Of a DNA stretch of 64,000 nt, positions 11,639-21,555 are shown in pieces. Position numbers and translations under genes: made by a program. The notes under the pieces were generated by a model that ran no database searches, was not told the origin of the DNA, and saw only the letters and a program-made list of their open reading frames with translations. Where the stretch lies: contig RPFO01001239.1 in assembly GCA_009746045.1 (NCBI GenBank), positions 106,765 through 170,764 of the forward strand, in the 5' to 3' direction. Every line of letters starts with the position of its first letter. Position 1 is the first letter of the stretch. The DNA comes from Mesostigma viride (taxonomy: Eukaryota; Streptophyta; Mesostigmatophyceae; Mesostigmatales; Mesostigmataceae).

Positions 11639-12740
11639 GTAAGTATCTTTTATTTTCCGGTGCCTTGCTTGCATAAAAAGGCTTTCTAGCACTGATGAGG
11701 TTCCCCGACGGTGGCAAGGCTGCAGCGCTTGACTTTCTACCCTTCATCAATCAACCAACAACGATATTGATGTTGCATTCTATTCCTTTGAGGCTGAAAT
11801 AAATGCCCTGCCGCTGCACGTCGCGTGTTTAGTAGTAACTAAATAATATTGTTATAGTAATCAAATCTGAAACAATTCGACATGTTAACGTACACGTCCT
11901 TATCGGCTGAGAAATGGCTAGTAATTGGACAGGAAACACACGGTGGATGCATTCACTAAGCGACAACTTTCATATACAGATAATGCATTACATGTTTCAT
12001 GTAGTGACTTTGTAGTGCAGAGTCTCTTTTTGTAAATCCCTTGCTCTGTCGCGCATAGTTCAGAGTTTCAGCAAAGCCCTTTTTCGCTGCCAGAGAAAGC
12101 TCTGCCCATTTTGTATCTAACCAGGTACCACTGTATTGCCATCAGGTATCACAATCCCTGTATTGCCATGTTTCCCGTCTCCTGGCCATCCCCACCCTTG
12201 ATGGCGCCGTGTGCTAGACATTTTATTGATTCTATTTTGACATGTTTTTGCAGCGGTCTCGTCAGCTACCCGGGGCGCATGTTCCACCCGCCATGGGGCG
12301 CATGCACCGGTTGCAGTACCTGGGGCCCTTTTTGCTCTTATCCCCTCCACTCATGGCTGATTGCCCTGAAATGAGATGTTGCTTTCTTGCGGCTGCCACC
12401 TGCGTGGTATGGTTGCGGTGAAGCGCGACTCCTTTCTCTCTGTTCATTGCAACAAAGCCTCTTCTCATCATCACACGGGCGCTCGTGTGCACATTTACAT
12501 GCATGTCTGCATGTGTTCCTCTTGGCCTGGTTGGATGGCTGTTTATCTTGCGCGCGTGTTGGACATCCTGCCTGCACCACCGCCCTGGATGACGCCATCG
12601 CGTCCCCCCATCGCCTTGCCCTGCTTGCGTTGCCGACCGGCCTCCCCATGCAACCACGCGCAACCACGCGCACGCCTTGTGATGGACCCACCATGCGTCT
12701 GCGGACCTTGTGATGGATGCGTGGGATCGGCCGACCTCAG

Positions 12741-12767
12741 ATGGGGTCCAGCATCGGGCCCTTCCAG
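12741..12767 (+). CDS. Invertebrate-type-lysozyme-like protein, 27-nt micro-exon 2
   Basis: Nine codons (MGSSIGPFQ) sit between a CCGACCTCAG acceptor and a CAG|GTGCGT donor, phase 0 on both sides. The SxGPFQ motif directly follows the catalytic-Glu segment in this lysozyme family, and it is exactly what is missing between exons 1 and 3. The match of motif, phase and both splice sites makes this small exon convincing despite its size. Confidence 0.72.
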
Positions 12768-13169
12768 GTGCGTCCTCCGCATGATCAATTGTATACTAGT
12801 CTTCTGATTTGGATGTGCTAAGCACTTTTGGACTTTTGGATTGCGTCGCTGCGAGCCAGTGCACACGGAGTATGGGGTGGAGGGCTTTCGTTGTTGATAG
12901 GCGTTCCTTGTGATAGCGGTTTGGTCCCATTTTGTTGCTCTGCAGAATCTCAGGGGGCAAGAGATAAATGAGGTGGCAAGATATCATATGGCCATTCTCC
13001 TATCGGCATGTCACCAGCAAGGATTGCCCCCGCCCTGTGCGCACCAGCCCTTCCCTCTCTCCTCACCCTTAGCCCACTGCCCGCAACCCACTGCACCCGT
13101 GCGTCCCCTTTCTCGCCCACCCCTGAGCCTCACCTGATCCACAACGCACCGCGCATGACACAAAACAGA

Positions 13170-13268
13170 CAAAACACAGAGCCCCACGCACAACGCTCAA
13201 CGCACAACGCACAACGCACAGCGCACAACGCACAACACACAACGCAACACACAACGCACAACGCATAG
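13170..13268 (+). repeat. CACAACG microsatellite
   Basis: Degenerate repeats of CACAACG/CACAACGCA in the second intron of the lysozyme-like gene. Non-coding. Confidence 0.8.
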
Positions 13269-13383
13269 CATGACCCACACGCACGATGTGCACAATGCAG
13301 AATTCTCACAATTCACACCATGTATGACCCTTAACCCAAGACCCAACCAAAAACCAAAAACCCACAACTCACGGCACGCGCAG

Positions 13384-13626
13384 GTGAGCGAGGCCTACCA
13401 CCAAGACGCGTGGCGGATGCCAGCCCCTTGCCTCGAGCTGTACGCCAAGTGTCGCACGTACGCACACGCCGAGGCCACAGTCATGTCCTACTGGATGAAG
13501 TACTGCCCCGACGCGATGGCGGCGGCGGACTTTGAGAAGTTGGCCAAGACGCACAACGGGGGCCCGAACGGGATGGACCGGGAGTCAACGCTCTACTATT
13601 GGGGCAAGGTCAATAGCTACCTGCAG
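13384..13626 (+). CDS. Invertebrate-type-lysozyme-like protein, exon 3
   Basis: Eighty-one codons in phase 0 between a GGCACGCGCAG acceptor and a CTGCAG|GTGAGG donor. It begins VSEAYHQDAW, the continuation of the family pattern SIGPxQ-xxxAYxxDA, and later has AKTHNGGPNGMDRESTLYYW, which closely matches the family signature ARIHNGGPxG...T..YW. Three Cys remain in the exon, fewer than in animal enzymes. Exons 1-3 give about 168 residues. The 3' end of this exon, including its donor, is repeated in the intron that follows. A further 3' exon is expected but not located with confidence. Confidence 0.82.
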
Positions 13627-13757
13627 GTGAGGACAGTGGGAAAAGGTCAACAGCTACCTGCAGGGGAGTATAGGGGCAAAAGGTTGACAGCTACCTGCAG
13701 GGGAGGATAGGGGCAAAAGGTTGACAGCTACCTGCAGGGGAGGATAGTGGGAGTGTA
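13602..13757 (+). repeat. Four 36-38-bp repeats spanning the exon 3 splice donor
   Basis: The unit GGTCAATAGCTACCTGCAG|GTGAGG at the end of exon 3 is followed by three more copies with core GACAGCTACCTGCAGGGGAG. The later copies carry GGGGAG in place of the GTGAGG donor. The array thus started from the coding end plus donor. Confidence 0.82.
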
Positions 13758-13829
13758 GCCAGCACATTCACTCGGTATAGCGGGCGAGTGTCAAGAAAGG
13801 AAGCAGGCGTGTATATACTTCCTTGTGAC

Positions 13830-15080
13830 ATGTGCCGTTGCTTTATCAGTGGATGGGCGCGTATAGCTGTAGCGGCGCCGCATGGAAGCAGGCGTGTACA
13901 GTTGCTGTGTTGGTGGGTGGGCACATATAGCTGTAGCGGCGCCACATGGAAGCAGGCGTGTACAGTTGCTGTGTTGGTGGGTGGGCGCGTATAGCTGTAG
14001 CGGCGCCGCATGGAAGCAGGCGCATCTAGTTGCTGTGTTGGTGGGTGGGCGCGTATAGCTGTAGCGGCGCCGCATGGAAGCAGGCGTGTACAGTTGCTGT
14101 GTTGGTGGGTGGGCGCGTATAGCTGTAGCGGCGCCGCATGGAAGCAGGCGCATCTAGTTGCTGTGTTGGTGGGTGGGCGCGTATAGCTGTAGCGGTGCCG
14201 CATGGAAGCAGGCGCATCTAGTTGCTGTGTTGGTGGGTGGGCGCGTATAGCTGTAGCGGCGCCGCATGGAAGCAGGCGTGTACAGTTGCTTTGTTGGTGG
14301 GTGGGCGCGTATAGCTGTAGCGGCGCCGCATGGAAGCAGGCGTGTACAGTTGCTGTGTTGGTGGGTGGGCGCGTGTAGCTGTAGCGGCACCACATGGAAG
14401 CAGGCGCATCTAGTTGCTGTGTTGGTGGGTTGGCGCGTATAGCTGTAGCGGCGCCGCATGGAAGCAGGCGCATCTAGTTGCTGTGTCGATGGGTGGGCGC
14501 GTATAGCTGTAGCGGCGCCGCATGGAAGCAGGCGCATCTAGTTGCTGTGTTGGTGGGTGGGCGCGTATAGCTGTAGCGGCGCCGCATGGAAGCTGGCGCA
14601 TCTAGTTGCTGTGTTGGTGGGTGGGCGCGTATAGCTGTAGCTGCGCCGCATGGAAGCTGGTGCATCTAGTTGCTGTGTTGGTGGGTGGGCGCGTATAGCT
14701 GTAGCTGCGCCGCATGGAAGCTGGCGCATCTAGTTGCTGTGTTGGTGGGTGGGCGCGTATAGCTGTAGCGGCGCCGCATGGAAGCAGGCGCATCTAGTTG
14801 CTGTGTCGGTGGGTGGGCTCGTATAGCTGTGGCTGCGCCGCATGGAAGCAGGCACATCTAGTTGCTGTGTTGGTGGGTGGGCGCGTATAGCTGAGCGGCG
14901 CCGCATGGAAGCAGGCACATCTAGTTGCTGTGTTGGTGGGTGGGCGCGTATAGCTGTAGCGGCGCCGCATGGAAGCTGGTGCATCTAGTTGCTGTGTTGG
15001 TGGGTGGGCGCGTATAGCTGTAGCTGCGCCGCATGGAAGCTGGTGCATCTATCTAGTTGTGGGTGTTGGTGGGTGGCGCG
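13830..15080. repeat. 64-bp satellite, array 1 (about 19 copies)
   Basis: The unit runs GTTGGTGGGTGGGCGCGTAT... through AGCTGTAGCGGCGCCGC and ATGGAAGCAGGCGCATC. Units differ at a few sites (CAGGCGTG/CAGGCGCA, GCTGG/GCAGG). Because 64 is not a multiple of three and the unit has no stop on the minus strand in any frame, long open frames run through the array in every minus-strand phase; they are not genes. The same satellite recurs at 22393-22770. Confidence 0.95.
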
Positions 15081-15081
15081 T

Positions 15082-15082
15082 A

Positions 15083-15137
<55 letters not shown>

Positions 15138-15320
15138 GGGGGGGGAGGGGGGGGGAGGGGGGGGAGGGGGGGGGGGGGGGGGGAGGGGGGGGGGAGGGGG
15201 GGGGAGGGGGGGGGGGGGGGGGGGGGGGGGAGGGGGGGGGAGGGGGGGGAGGGGGGGGGGAGGGGGGGGGGGGGGGGGGGGGGGAGGGGGGGGGGGGGGA
15301 GGGGGGGAGGAAGGGGAAGC
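15082..15320 (+). repeat. Poly-G / GGGGGA tract, about 240 bp
   Basis: A run of more than 50 uninterrupted G is followed by about 180 bases of G broken only by single A. It directly abuts the end of the 64-bp satellite. It is likely to form G-quadruplexes and its exact length is likely unreliable in the assembly. The Gly/Glu open frames through it are artefacts. Confidence 0.95.
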
Positions 15321-15479
15321 TTTATTTCCTTATAATTAACTTAAGGTCGCTCACACACGCATGTAATGCATGCGGATAAAACACAATGTCACATGGTGGT
15401 TATCAACAACTGCATAAACTATAAAACAATAACTAGTATCAATGCTCTGAATCATCTTCACACCGCTGGGCGCCGTGGT

Positions 15480-15922
15480 CTGTCTGGCCCATTCGTACTT
15501 TCCGTTTTCCCACCACTGCTCCCTGTCCGGCCGCTCCTTGCTATACTGCTTGTTGTACTCCTGTCTCTTCCTTTTTTTCTTGGGAGCTGGCTGCCCTTCT
15601 TCTTCCTCGGCTCAGAGCTACCGCCATCATGGGCCTTGCTCCCTGCTGTCTTGGCCTCCTCCTCGCCAGATTCCATTTCGCTAGATTCCTCCTCGCCAGA
15701 GTTTGAGGCACTGTCAGATGAATAACTCTCGTCAGATGATGTTGACAGTTAGCCATCTTCCTCTTCTTGCGCATTAGACCCATCCTCTTCGTCAAGCTCT
15801 ACTCTTGCGTTTGTCCGGCGCTGCCTGCGCTCCTTTTCATATAAACTGCGACCTAGGTCGACGATAGTTTCCATTGCTTCCGGGACAGTTTCTCCAGCCC
15901 TGTTTTTGAAACAGGGCATCTA
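15480..15922 (-). pseudogene. Acidic Ser/Glu-rich coding-like fragment
   Basis: On the minus strand, after ACCTTAG (a possible acceptor), the frame begins MPCFKNRAGETVPEAMETIV and runs to EDEEDG-type acidic sequence. It meets one TAA near 15750, then continues in the same frame as a Ser/Glu-rich stretch (SGEEESSEMESGEEE) ending in a Lys-rich tail. The composition looks like the disordered acidic tail of a nuclear or transposon protein. The in-frame stop suggests decay. It ends 24 bp before the first terminal repeat of the PAT-like element. Family unknown. Confidence 0.4.
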
Positions 15923-15945
15923 AGGTACTAGTCTTGAAACCTGCC

Positions 15946-16032
15946 AAAAACGCCGTCCGGGCCAAGGCCGCATGACACGCAAAAAAGGACAAAAACAAAC
16001 CCACCTAGCTAAGGTCGGCCTCTTTTCTTTTC
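15946..16032 (+). repeat. Split direct repeat A1 (5' end of the PAT-like element)
   Basis: From AAAAACGCCGTCCGGGCC to CCTCTTTTCTTTTC, repeated as A2 at 21443-21530 in the same orientation. Confidence 0.9.
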
Positions 16033-16119
16033 ACGAGGGCGGCGACAGCAAGCCAGGGGAAACGAACCTCTGGTTTGACGAACCTGTACTGTCGGAGCCA
16101 TTTTTGGCCCTGAGCAGCA

Positions 16120-17160
16120 ATGCCGAAGGGGCGCAAGGCTACAGGAGGGCAGGCAGCGCGCGGGGAGGACGGGACGCCCACACCGCGGGCTGCTGCCGCC
16201 AGTCACGCGCCAGTCGCCTTCACCGCCAAAAAGAAGCAGCTCGGCACTCTGCTCGCCAAGTGCATCAGCCCCGCAGAGGCGGTGGGGGCAGTCGAGCAGG
16301 TCTTCGGTGCCGAGGACTGGGTGACGGACGCCAGCTCGTGGAGCTCGAGCCAGCTGAAGTCTGTCGTGCAGTTGCTGGCCGATCACGTTGATGTTGCCGA
16401 CGTGTTGGACGCACGTGACCCAAACGGAACGTTGGTGGCAAAACTGCTGGCCGTGGCAGATATCGCGGCGGACGAGGAGGAGGATCAGGCGCTGCCACCA
16501 ACGACACCTGCGCAGCGAAAAATGGCCAAGCCGAAAGGCGCGGCCAAGGTTTCGGCAGGTGGGGGGGCTGTCGGAAAGGAAATGAGGGCGAGGTTGGCGA
16601 CATTCGTTGGGGCACCTCCGGAAACCGAAAATCAGGACGACGAGGAGGACGAGGAGGGGGAGGTCGCAGCCGAGAAATTCATGCAAGGTTTGAAGGCAGC
16701 GCTGGGAGGAATGGAGGGGGCGGGAAGCCACTTCAAGGCCTCGAAAGGGGTGGCGCTGCCAAGCCGAGCCAAGAGCGTGAAATATCGGGTTTCGGAGCGG
16801 GTGCTGCCGGGGGTGTTGGAGGACGCCAGCGACAATGGGATGGGAATCCGGTCGTGGGTCATGACGGTAAAGCCTGGAAATTGGCGGAACATGGAGAACA
16901 GGAAAATTGTCATGAACATTGCATTGGCCATGGACACCCTTCTCAAGGAGCTGGGCTCAGCAGCCGGGGAGCTTGTGGGCATGGAGTACCTAATGAGGGT
17001 GGTGGCGGCCTTGCTGCAGGTGGAGGGCAAGGAGGGGGGGGTGGAAGGTGGCCAGCCACCTCCTGCCATTGGGGGAGGAGGCTGCACTGTCAGCCACCCC
17101 GGCTGTCAAGGCAGCTCTCCAAACTGCCATCCTCTTGGACAAGCTCAGCAAGGCTCAACA
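16120..17160 (+). pseudogene. PAT-like element: gag-like protein
   Basis: Starts with ATG at 16120 (MPKGRKATGGQAARGEDG). The basic N-terminus, an acidic stretch (DDEEDEEGEV, about residue 170) and helical segments fit a structural Gag-like protein. At the G-run near 17031-17038 the frame breaks. Upstream is KEGG; downstream the meaningful reading moves to another frame, with EEAALSATPAVKAALQ and ILLDKLSKAQQ as natural helical sequence. The open frame that continues unshifted past 17050 is therefore not the original protein. Confidence 0.65.
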
Positions 17161-17499
17161 AGTAGGGAAATAGAATCCCAGCGGGACCGCTCCCTTTTCC
17201 CGCTGCCATACCCACTTAGGCCAGCGTACACCGCGTGGGGCAGGGTGAGATCGGCACGCCGGCGACAGCGTGCCACGCGCCGCCACCGCGAGTACACACT
17301 GCAATGCAAGGTAGTGCGTTGGCTTAATTGGCTGTGGGGAGGGGGGCAAGACCCTCCTCCTAACCCTAGAGGGGCGTGCTCTAAGGGGAGGGAGGAGGCC
17401 CTTGCGAGGGTCAAGAGGCACTGCACCTGGCACAGTCGCCGCGTAGGGGGCGTTGCGACAGGCCAGGAGCAAGAAGGTGCTGATGCAATATATGGGAAG

Positions 17500-18790
17500 C
17501 AGAATAAGTATGAACAACTGCGCGCGGACGCGGTGAGTCTACCAAAGGCGGAGGTGGCGGGGAAGGCACGGCTGCTCGACCTGTTGGCTATGCGGCCGAG
17601 CTGGCGGGAGATATATGCCAGCGAAGAGAACTGCATCAAGCCAGCGGTCGTGGCGAGCGCAAAGTATTGGAATGTGCCCAAGCCCAGCCGGGGATGCTCC
17701 ATGGCTGAATGGGGCAAGCTCATGAGCCGGGCAGCGGGCGTGGGCATGGTGGCGTTCCGGGAGAGGCGGCCCAAGTGGGTGGATGGCTGCTTTGGAGTGG
17801 CCAAGGGGGTGGGTGAGCTTCGGTTCATCGTCAACAGGAAGCTGGGCAACCTGCTGTGGGTGGACCCCCCCAAGATCCTGCTACCCCACCTGGGCATCCT
17901 CGTGGAGGTCTACATCAAGGCTGGTGCTACTGCGCCAAGAGCGACCTCGTGTCATACTACTACTCCATCGAGGTGCCCGAGTGGTGGTGGGACTACCAAG
18001 GGCTTCCTAGTGTGTGGTCGACTAGCGTAGGTCTGGCAGGGCCCAGGCGGAAGGTGTGGCCCGTGCTCAAGGTGCTGGCCATGGGACATTCCCATGCGGT
18101 GGCGCTGGGGGAGGCCATCCATGAGATGGTGCTCTACATGACCGGTGCCCTGGATCCGAGGCGCCAGGTCAACTACCTCTCAAGCGCAGGTGAGCTCACC
18201 TTGGTGCGCGACGAGTGTGGCCAGCCACTGCGCTTGGCCATCGAGTACAAGGAGGAGCGCGCCGGGGAGCTTCAGATTGACCTGGAAAACCCCCCTGCCC
18301 CCATGCTGTCCATCACCATTGATGACTTGGTGGCCAGCAACGGGCGGACCTGCGAGGCGGTGAACCAGCTCATCACGCGCGCTATTGAGGAAGGCTACCT
18401 CCCTAACAACCTTGTGCCGTCTAAGGAGAAGACTAAGATGGCGAGCCTGGAAGGGGACGAGCTAGAAGCCCTAGGGGTGGTGCACCGACGGAACGGCGTG
18501 CTGGAACCAACGGTCAAGCAGCTCAACCTTGTGATCGCCCACACGCAGGCTATACTCACTCGAGGCCGAGCTACGGCCGAGGGGCTGGCTGCCGTCTTGG
18601 GGCGGTGGTTGTGGCTGCAGATGTTAAGCCGCAGCTGCTTGTCCATTTGGCAGCAATGTTTCAAATTCATCAGCCTGCAAGGGTGGGGGCAGCGATCCTG
18701 GGTGCTGTGGGCCGGGGTGCGGGAGGAGTTAGAGTGTGCCCTGGCCTTGGCTCCCATGCTAAGGGTTGACCGAAGCGCACCTTTGGCCGT
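17500..18790 (+). pseudogene. PAT-like element: reverse transcriptase
   Basis: Reverse transcriptase blocks appear in order in two frames. Frame one to about 17915: fingers motifs GVAKGVGELRFIVNRKLGN. Frame two from about 17920: AKSDLVSYYYSIEVPEW (first catalytic Asp block), GHSHAVALGEAIHE, and SITIDDLVAS at about 18309, where IDD is the catalytic YxDD-type box. Then comes a thumb-like EALGVVHRRNGVLEPT. One frameshift near 17920 and another near 18780 (into RNase H) separate the parts. Copies DNA from element RNA in cytoplasm or nucleus when intact. The 340 bp between gag and this domain (17160-17500) has stops in the expected frame and may be an insertion or an intron. Confidence 0.82.
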
Positions 18791-18793
18791 GAG

Positions 18794-19370
18794 GTGGTTG
18801 CATCTGACGCGTCCACCTACGGGCAAGGTGTCGTGTACGCAACCATGGAGCCGGGCGATGTGACGGAGCTGGCGAGGGCACGAGAGGTGCGGGGGTACCC
18901 GACTTTGCTCATACCAAGTGAGGTGGCCTACGCTGGCCCTAGGCCACTGAGCGCGCGGGCGCAACAAGCAATCACCAGCCAGCAATGGCGGGTTGGGGTC
19001 AGGAGTCGTTGGCGGGATCCGGGGATGCACATCAACGAGAAGGAGGTGCGGGCTGCAGTGAAGGGCGTGGAGAGGAGTGCGCTCAGCTTGGCAAACCGAG
19101 GCAAGCGGGTGGTGAGGTTGGTGGACTCCACCGCGGCATTGGGCTGCTTGGCTAAGGGCCGGTCCTCATCCCACAAGCTCAACAAGCAGTGCCGCCGCTT
19201 GTGCGCGCTGACCCTCGCCACTGGGAGTCGTTCCCAGTGGGTGTGGACGCCGAGTGCACTTCAACCAGCCGATGGCGTTTCTCGCGGCCAATCCATCGCG
19301 ACTTTCTTGGCAGGCTGGGTGCGCGACCTGACAGCGGAAGGCATCCATCCTAACCCGGGGCCCCCTGCAC
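18794..19370 (+). pseudogene. PAT-like element: RNase H domain
   Basis: RNase H-like acidic residues are all visible: ASDAST (first Asp), HINEKEVRAA (Glu), LVDSTAAL (Asp) and LQPADGVSRG (last Asp). It removes the RNA strand after reverse transcription. In the same frame it runs on into the N-terminal part of the recombinase, so the two were one polyprotein. The domain itself has no stop. Confidence 0.85.
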
Positions 19371-20885
19371 CTGTTAGCTACCTTCCATTGCTAGATGGGA
19401 AAGTAAAGCCGGCTACCTTGCTGGCCTACCGTCGTGGTCTTGATTCCCTCTTGACTTGGTGGGATGCTGGTGGGCGGGCGGACAGGTCATCGTCACGAGC
19501 TGACACCCTTGAGGAGACATTTTGGGTGGTCCCACGCGGAATGGGGTAGATTTTTGCAAGAAAAAAACGGTAGTTTCAATCGTCCGAAAATTGGACATTG
19601 CGCCGAAATTCTTGCTGAAAATTTGGCAGCCGAGCGAATTTTCCGCCGGCCGGAAAGGGTCTCTCTGCAGCTAGACCCTTCGCAAATCGTGCGAAATCGC
19701 GCAAAATTTGCTGAAATTTACCAAAACAAGGCCCAAAAAGTGTAAAATCATGCGAAATCTTGAAAATTTTGCTGAAATTGACCAAAAACCGACCAAAAAA
19801 GTGCGAATTCAAGCAAAAAAGTTCGATTGTAAAAAAATTACGACATGTAAGAAAAAGCGTGAATTCATGCGAAAATTTTCAAAGGGTATCTCTGCAGCTA
19901 GACCCTTCGTGTAAAATTATGCGAAATCCTGTGAACTCGTGTGAAATCGTGTGAAGTTGTGCGAAAATTGTTCGAAAATCACGCGAAATTGTGCAAAATT
20001 TTGTGGGCGTTCTCAAATCGCCAGAAAAAAAATTCGAAACAGAAAGTCGAAAACAGCGTTTTTTTCTTGCAAAATGCGCGAAAAACTACCCCATTCCGCG
20101 TGGGACCACCCTTTTGTGCGTATGTCGCCTGGGCTCATTTTCGGGGGTACAGCCGCCAAACGTGTGTCAATGCCTTGATGTGGTTGCAACTTTATTATCC
20201 CGGTATGGTGAAGCGGTGGGACTTGGCCCGTGGCGTCCTCGCTGGGTGGCAAACACTTGTGCCCCCCCGTGCCCCTCCTCCCATTCCATGGGAGGCGGCG
20301 TTTGCACTTGCCAGCACGATGGTCATGCAAGGTCAGCGCCTTGCGGGCCTGCTGGTGGTCATCGTGTTCCGCCATTACCTGCGAATCTCGGAGGCGCTGA
20401 ACCTCCGTGTTGGCCATGTGCGCCTCCAGCCTGACGTTCGGCTTGGGCCGGCTCAACGGGGCGCCCTACTGCTGAGGTCTACCAAGCCCTCTAAGGGCAA
20501 GACTCAGTCAGTGGTGGTAGAAGATGTGATGTCTGAAACCATCCTCCGTCACTGCATCGCGGGTAAGCACGCTTGGGAGGCCGTGTTCCCTTTCACCTAC
20601 CCGCAATTCAGGCGCATTTGGCAGGATGCGACTCAGGCCTTGGGGGTCGCCCAGATTTTCACCATTCACGGGCTGCGGCATGGGGGTGCCACTCATGATT
20701 TCCTCGCGGGTCGCAGCATGGGGGACATCCAGGGCCGGGGGCGCTGGCTTAGCAGCTCCACGGTTGCCCATTATGTGGGCTTGCACCGCAGTTTGGAGGT
20801 GGAGCTGCCTGAGGTTATTCTTCGGGCCATGGCCGCCTGCCCCCCTCGGGCCTGGCGGGCTGTTTTGAAATTGCCCTCCACCTAG
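19371..20885 (+). pseudogene. PAT-like element: tyrosine recombinase, split by a MITE-like insertion
   Basis: The N-terminal DNA-binding part begins near KPATLLAYRRGLDSLLTWW and is cut after LEETF at 19522. After the insertion (19524-20111 plus a 4-bp target duplication) it resumes at CAYVAWAHFRGYSRQ and ends at the stop at 20885. All catalytic residues are present: Arg in RISEALNL, Lys in TKPSKGK, HGLRHGGATH (His-x-x-Arg), RGRWLSS (Trp in the third His position) and the nucleophile Tyr in AHYVG. The 592 inserted bases equal 1 modulo 3, exactly the shift between the two reading frames, so the gene was intact before the insertion. The enzyme integrates circular element DNA, without target duplication. 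Confidence 0.9.
19524..20111. mobile_element. 588-bp MITE-like insertion with perfect 26-bp terminal inverted repeats
   Basis: The ends (19524-19549 and 20086-20111) are exact reverse complements, starting GGGTGGTCCCACGCGGAATG. The flanks are TTTT on both sides, a 4-bp target duplication. The inside is AT-rich, non-coding, and holds two internal copies of a hairpin centred on CTGCAG (near 19659-19682 and 19884-19909, AGGGT...GACCCTT). No transposase is present, so it is non-autonomous. The ends lack the AG needed for a canonical 3' splice site, which argues against a spliced introner. Confidence 0.88.
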
Positions 20886-20957
20886 TTTGGTTGTTCATTT
20901 CTATGTCATTATGCTAGGTTCTTTTCCCCTGGCATGGATTGCCAGGGAGGGATATAA

Positions 20958-21094
20958 GGGTAAGGCTAGCCTTTGCCAAGCAATAAGTGTTCCCATGAGC
21001 ATCGGCGGCCGGGATGTGGCCTGCCTTTTGTATGTGCTCCACTCATTGTTTTAATAAAGAGTCTGGTTACCCTGGAGTTCCACGGTTAATAGAA
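20958..21094 (+). repeat. Split direct repeat B1
   Basis: 137 bp from GGGTAAGGCTAGCCTTTGCC to the CACGGTTAATAGAA region; repeated as B2 with a single difference (AATAAAGAG here, AATACAGAG in B2). It contains AATAAA, a possible element polyadenylation signal. Confidence 0.92.
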
Positions 21095-21442
21095 TCGTGG
21101 TTCTCTGAACATAGTTTCTTTATAGTGAGATGGAAGGGTAGCCGCTATAGCTATGTTATTGGGTTCACGTGACATACCTTTTGAGGCCGGTGCGGCCTGA
21201 TCCGGATCAGTCGTGGCCAAAACTTTGGCCAGTTTTTCTTGGCCAGGTGGCAGGAGCTACGTTGAGATATAAACCTGCCGCTGCCTAGGTTTCTTGGCTC
21301 ATGGCGTAGTGATTAACTAGATCTAGATTCTTTCTCTCTCGCAATATGTGACCTAATAGCCCCGGCAGCCTTACGTAAGCTGCCGGCAATTAGAACGCCA
21401 CATTGCGTCATTTGTTCAGACGCAATTACATTTGCGTGGCGA

Positions 21443-21530
21443 AAAAATGCCGTCCGGGCCAAGGCCGCATGACACGCAAAAGAAGGACAAAAACAAACCC
21501 ACCTAGCTAAGGTCGGCCTCTTTTCTTTTC
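21443..21530 (+). repeat. Split direct repeat A2
   Basis: Copy of A1, in the same orientation, placed between B1 and B2. Confidence 0.9.
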
Positions 21531-21555
21531 CCGCCCACCCTCCCTGCGTGTTTGG

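Noticed and set aside
13691-15048. Overlapping minus-strand frames of up to 260 codons with repeated LLPCGAATAIRAHPP
   Set aside because: The 64-bp satellite is open in all three minus-strand phases and shifts frame each unit; no start, domain or splice context.
14969-15379. Gly/Glu-rich open frames
   Set aside because: Translation of the poly-G tract.
19524-20111. Insertion in the recombinase as a spliced introner
   Set aside because: The ends are GGGTGG...CCACCC, with no AG at the 3' end; a simple TIR insertion with TTTT duplication explains it.
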